The notes below the pieces were generated by a model. That model was given only the letters and a program-made list of their open reading frames with translations, did not search any database and was not told the origin of the DNA. Below are positions 59,375 through 64,000 of a DNA stretch of 64,000 nt, one piece after another (within the stretch, counting starts at the first letter, position 1; each line of letters begins with the position of its first letter). This DNA comes from Lysinibacillus sphaericus OT4b.31 (GTDB taxonomy: Bacteria > Bacillota > Bacilli > Bacillales_A > Planococcaceae): the NCBI RefSeq assembly GCF_000392615.1, contig NZ_KB933398.1, positions 20,707 through 84,706 of the forward strand. The letters run 5' to 3'. A program made the position numbers and the translations under genes.

Positions 59375-59895
59375 TGAATAGGGTCTTTCTATCAATCGGG
59401 ACAAATATTGGAGAGCGCTATGAAAATCTTCAGCATGCTATTAAGATTTTAATGGATAAAAAAAGAATAGAGGTTATCCGCATTTCTTCTATTTATGAAA
59501 CAGCAGCTGTAGGCTATACGGATCAAGCGGATTTTTTAAATATTGCGGTCTATGTTAAAACGAGTTATTCTTCTTCTGAAATGTTGAAAATTTGTCAGTC
59601 GGTCGAAAACGAACTAGGGCGTATTCGTGAATTTCGTTGGGGTCCTCGAATCATTGACCTTGACATTTTACTCTATAATCACGAAAATATTGAAACAGAG
59701 AGCTTAATTGTTCCACATCCAAGAATGTATGAACGAGCTTTCGTGTTAGTACCACTGATAGAAATTACGCCTACTCCAGTGGGTGAGCAATTACAGCTAG
59801 CACATGAAACATTGAAACAGTTGAATTGTGAAAAAGAAGGCGTAACTTTATGGAAAGAATCACTAGAGCAAGATATCATATATGCCTTTAAGTAA
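59374..59895 (+). CDS. folK: HPPK, hydroxymethyldihydropterin pyrophosphokinase
   Basis: 173 residues, with LSIGTNIGERYENL at the start and the HPPK signature RWGPRIIDLDILLY followed by PHPRMYERAFVL. It activates the pterin for FolP. It is the last gene of the pab-fol run. In B. subtilis yazB lies between folK and dusB; only 173 bp of non-coding sequence is present here. Confidence 0.95.
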   Translation: MNRVFLSIGTNIGERYENLQHAIKILMDKKRIEVIRISSIYETAAVGYTDQADFLNIAVYVKTSYSSSEMLKICQSVENELGRIREFRWGPRIIDLDILLYNHENIETESLIVPHPRMYERAFVLVPLIEITPTPVGEQLQLAHETLKQLNCEKEGVTLWKESLEQDIIYAFK

Positions 59896-60068
59896 GCCAT
59901 ACAACCTAAAGAGATACTTGTTATCAATGTGGATGACAATAATTACCCATTGAAAGCCGGATTTGATAAATGGACCATCTGAGGATTTATTACAATAATG
60001 GCATAGACATTAAAAATAGATATTTAGGGATTAAAGGGTGAGAACCCATTAGAAGGAGGAAATCAACG

Positions 60069-61109
60069 TTGAGTCAGACAACTGAGAAGCCGTTCCGAAT
60101 TGGTGATATTGTTATGGACAACCGTGTCGTATTAGCGCCAATGGCTGGAATTTGTAATTCTGCTTTCCGGCTAACAGTTAAAGAATTTGGAGCAGGGCTT
60201 GTATATGCTGAAATGATTAGTGATAAAGGCATTGTCCATAAGAACGAAAAAACATTAAGTATGCTATATATTGATGAACGTGAAAATCCACTATCTTTGC
60301 AAATTTTTGGTGGAGATAAGGCGACGTTAGTAGAGGCCGCAAAGTATGTAGACGAAAACACAACAGCGGATATTATTGATATTAATATGGGATGCCCTGT
60401 CAATAAAATCATTAAATGTGAAGCGGGCGCTCGCTTACTTTTAGATCCAAATAAAATATACGAAATGGTAGCAGCTGTTGTAGATGCGGTGAGAAAACCT
60501 GTTAGTGTAAAAATGCGAATTGGCTGGGATGATCAACATGTATTTGCTGTTGAAAATGCTCAAGCTGCAGAACGTGCTGGTGCATCAGCGGTAGCAGTGC
60601 ATGGCCGTACACGTGTTCAAATGTATGAAGGTAAAGCCAATTGGGATATTATTCGTCAAGTTAAAGAAAATATATCTATTCCTGTACTCGGAAATGGCGA
60701 TGTGGAAACACCGCAAGATGCGAAGCGTATGCTTGAAACGACTGGAGTAGATGCAGTGATGATTGGGCGTGCTGCATTAGGAAATCCATGGATGATTTAT
60801 CGTACGGTGCAGTATCTGGAAACAGGAGAATTAAAAGAAGAGCCAGGTGTACGTGAAAAAATTGATGTGTGTCTATTGCACTTCGAACGTCTTGTTCAAT
60901 TAAAAGGTGAAAGCGTAGCCGTACGTGAAATGCGCAAGCATGCATCATGGTACTTGAAAGGTATTCGTGGTAACGGTAAAGCGCGTAATGCTATTAACCA
61001 AACAGAAACAGCTGTAGAGCTTCGTGCCCTATTAAATGAACTGGTGCATGAATATGAGGAACGTGAGTCTAATCTTCTTATACCAACAGCGAAAGAAATG
61101 ATTCTATAA
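60069..61109 (+). CDS. dusB: tRNA-dihydrouridine synthase (DusB family)
   Basis: 346 residues, FMN TIM barrel. VVLAPMAGICNSAFR begins the barrel, the catalytic Cys is in INMGCPVNKI, and ARAALGNPW-like MIGRAALGNPW binds FMN phosphate. TTG 60069 is 8 nt after GAAGGAGG. The dusB-lysS linkage is as in B. subtilis (yacF). Confidence 0.94.
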   Translation: MSQTTEKPFRIGDIVMDNRVVLAPMAGICNSAFRLTVKEFGAGLVYAEMISDKGIVHKNEKTLSMLYIDERENPLSLQIFGGDKATLVEAAKYVDENTTADIIDINMGCPVNKIIKCEAGARLLLDPNKIYEMVAAVVDAVRKPVSVKMRIGWDDQHVFAVENAQAAERAGASAVAVHGRTRVQMYEGKANWDIIRQVKENISIPVLGNGDVETPQDAKRMLETTGVDAVMIGRAALGNPWMIYRTVQYLETGELKEEPGVREKIDVCLLHFERLVQLKGESVAVREMRKHASWYLKGIRGNGKARNAINQTETAVELRALLNELVHEYEERESNLLIPTAKEMIL

Positions 61110-61114
61110 AAGAA

Positions 61115-61147
61115 AAAGGAGGCATCTCTAGTTGAGATGTCTCCTTT
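61115..61147 (+). terminator. Terminator after dusB (first)
   Basis: AAAGGAGGCATCTC (61115-61128) pairs with GAGATGTCTCCTTT (61134-61147), one G-T-like mismatch; T run short. Confidence 0.7.
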
Positions 61148-61148
61148 C

Positions 61149-61196
61149 AGATTGTAGACAAACTCAAAAATTGAGTTTGTTTACAGTCTTTTTTCT
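61149..61196 (+). terminator. Terminator after dusB (second)
   Basis: A 19-bp stem, 61149-61167 with 61171-61189 (AGATTGTAGACAAACTCAA facing TTGAGTTTGTTTACAGTCT), followed by TTTTTT. Confidence 0.85.
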
Positions 61197-61225
61197 TTTC
61201 AAATAGAAGTTTCTATATGAACTTG

Positions 61226-61350
61226 TTGCTTTCCGCTACGGCGGACGCTTTTTGCGGGCATGGCGTCAGTCTCCTCGTCACTACGTTCCTGCGGGGACTT
61301 TTGCTCATGCTATTCTTTGCAGAAGTCGCCGCCTGCGCTCCAATCAACGA
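61226..61350 (+). repeat. GC-rich dispersed Bacillaceae-type repeat
   Basis: About 125 nt, from TTGCTTTCCGCTACGGCGGA through GTTCCTGCGGGGACTTTTGC to GTCGCCGCCTGCGCTCCAAT, clearly richer in GC than its surroundings. From memory, very similar sequences occur many times between genes in Bacillus-related genomes. It codes for nothing convincing, although a frame stays open through it. Confidence 0.6.
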
Positions 61351-61386
61351 GTGGTCGTCTATAAACGATTGAGGTATCTGAAAATC

Positions 61387-61481
61387 ATTGAACGTCCTAT
61401 TTGGGTGCATCATCATCAAAGTGACATGAACAAAACTACAAACGTCGAAAAGAAACGATTGAACGTGTATTTGAAGAATAG
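61387..61481 (+). mobile_element. Remnant of a DDE transposase gene (IS1182-like C-terminal part)
   Basis: In one frame the sequence reads IERPIWVHHHQ; in another, 61437-61478, it reads YKRRKETIERVFEE before a stop. The KRRKETIERVF segment is the catalytic-Glu region of IS1182-type transposases. The frame shift and early stop show a decayed fragment. No terminal inverted repeats or target duplication were identified. Confidence 0.45.
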
Positions 61482-61633
61482 CTCACTGGACATTCTATTT
61501 TTATTGAGAACTTTAATTATTTGAATTATTAATCATTTAGACTCTCGTGGAAATTAAACCGAAACAGATGAATACAACATTAAAATTGTGTACAATAGAA
61601 ATATTATGGACGTAAACGCGGACAATTTAATAA

Positions 61634-63139
<1,506 letters not shown>

Positions 63140-63150
63140 TGTCCTATTAA

Positions 63151-63186
63151 AAGGAGGCCCGAATAAAAAGGGCCTCCTTATTTTAT
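63151..63186 (+). terminator. Terminator after lysS
   Basis: AAGGAGGCCC (63151-63160) pairs with GGGCCTCCTT (63170-63179), then ATTTTATT. Confidence 0.8.
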
Positions 63187-63422
63187 TGAGATTTATAAAA
63201 AACAGGAGTATAGTAGAAAAACAATGTCATAGATTACACGAAAGTAAGAAGTCTTGGTGCTCGAAAAGTATATAAATAGCTTACTAATGACGAATTTATC
63301 ACAAAAGATATTTTTATAGTAAAAACACTTGCACTCGTTGTAGATTCGTGATAAATTATTACTTGTCGTTAAGACGACGCAAGAAAAACATAACAAACTT
63401 AAAATTGCATCACAAAAAGAGG
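63187..63422 (+). other. AT-rich region upstream of the rRNA promoters
   Basis: No gene is seen. AATTTATCAC (near 63293) and GTGATAAATT (near 63348) could pair across about 45 nt. The AT-rich stretch may serve as an upstream element for the rRNA promoters. Confidence 0.45.
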
Positions 63423-63451
63423 TTGACAACAACATCTTGCAATGATAGAAT
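63423..63451 (+). promoter_or_regulatory. rRNA operon promoter P1
   Basis: -35 TTGACA (63423-63428), 17-bp spacer, -10 TAGAAT (63446-63451). Confidence 0.82.
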
Positions 63452-63499
63452 ATAAAAGTTGTCACTTTTGACGAGTTGAAAAACTTCTGAAAAAAGTTG

Positions 63500-63528
63500 T
63501 TGACAACGAAAATGAGAAATGTTATGAT
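63500..63528 (+). promoter_or_regulatory. rRNA operon promoter P2
   Basis: -35 TTGACA (63500-63505), 17-bp spacer, -10 TATGAT (63523-63528). It is followed by the conserved rRNA leader. Confidence 0.88.
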
Positions 63529-63552
63529 ATAAGAGTTGCTGAAAACAAAAAG

Positions 63553-63630
63553 CAACAACATGAACCTTGAAAACTGAACAAGCAAAACGTAATCAATAAA
63601 GTTTTTAGTAGCGAACTTCGGTGCGTGAAC
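63553..63630 (+). repeat. rRNA operon leader, copy 2 (boxA region)
   Basis: Matches 8474-8551 at 77 of 78 positions. It includes the boxA-like CCTTGAAAACTGAAC for NusB/S10-type antitermination. After GTGAAC it continues to the 16S gene, with a small hairpin AATTTGA/TCAAATT at about 63671-63689. Confidence 0.93.
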
Positions 63631-63691
63631 GAAACAAAATTTTGGACATCAAAATTGATGCCAGCAAAACAATTTGAGCTTATCAAATTTC

Positions 63692-64000
<309 letters not shown>

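Noticed and set aside
61252..61524. 90-codon open frame on the + strand
   Set aside because: It runs through the GC-rich repeat into the transposase remnant, has no ribosome-binding site and no recognisable product.

Overview
This window is a chromosomal segment of a low-GC, endospore-forming Firmicute. Protein sequences, gene order and the start of the 16S rRNA point to the Lysinibacillus/Solibacillus part of the Planococcaceae; the genus call is an inference from remembered sequences, not a database match. The gene order follows the origin-proximal region of Bacillus subtilis from dnaX to lysS, and almost every gene is on the + strand, as expected for a leading strand just right of oriC. 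The minus-strand exceptions are gltT-glnL-glnK, tRNA-Ser, abrB, a tRNA-Gly and one small membrane-protein gene.

Layout. 1-4.2 kb: an RraA-like protein facing a glutamate symporter that lies downstream of a GlnK/GlnL-type two-component system. 4.3-8.3 kb: tRNA-Ser, the large Bacillus-type SRP RNA, then dnaX-yaaK-recR-yaaL-bofA. 8.3-8.7 kb: where B. subtilis has the rrnA operon there is only a scar, consisting of tandem rRNA-type promoters and an rRNA leader joined directly to the 3' part of a 5S rRNA and a terminator. 9-17 kb: yaaO, tmk, darA, yaaR, holB, ricT, yabA, yabB, yazA, rsmI and divergent abrB. 17.7-28 kb: metG, tatD, yabE, rnmV, rsmA, veg, sspF, ispE, purR, ridA, spoVG. 27.6-42 kb: glmU, prs, ctc, pth, fin, mfd, spoVT, yabM, yabN, rqcP, yabP, yabQ, divIC, yabR. 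42-50 kb: a small membrane protein, tRNA-Gly with a broken tRNA-Glu behind it, spoIIE, tilS, hpt, ftsH. 50-61 kb: an aldo/keto reductase, coaX, hslO, a parvulin-like foldase, cysK, then the folate cluster pabB-pabA-pabC-folP-folB-folK and dusB. 61-64 kb: a GC-rich repeat and a transposase remnant, lysS, and the promoters and first ~310 nt of a 16S rRNA gene.

Functionally this is mostly housekeeping: replication and repair (dnaX, holB, recR, yabA, mfd), translation and RNA maturation (SRP RNA, metG, lysS, rsmA, rsmI, tilS, pth, rnmV, dusB), precursors (prs, hpt, tmk, glmU, ispE, folate, cysK, coaX), and sporulation with its switches (abrB, spoVG, spoIIE, fin, bofA, spoVT, sspF, yabP, yabQ). 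Several promoters carry recognisable sporulation signatures: paired Spo0A boxes at abrB, a sigma-H promoter at spoVG, and sigma-G or sigma-E type promoters at spoVT and bofA.

The most notable non-routine features are the collapsed rRNA operon that could still make a chimeric leader-5S RNA, the tRNA-Glu remnant, a family of dispersed intergenic repeats, two perfect long palindromes, and the pairing of a GlnK/GlnL-type system with a glutamate transporter. I found no CRISPR array, prophage, intact insertion sequence or recognisable riboswitch.
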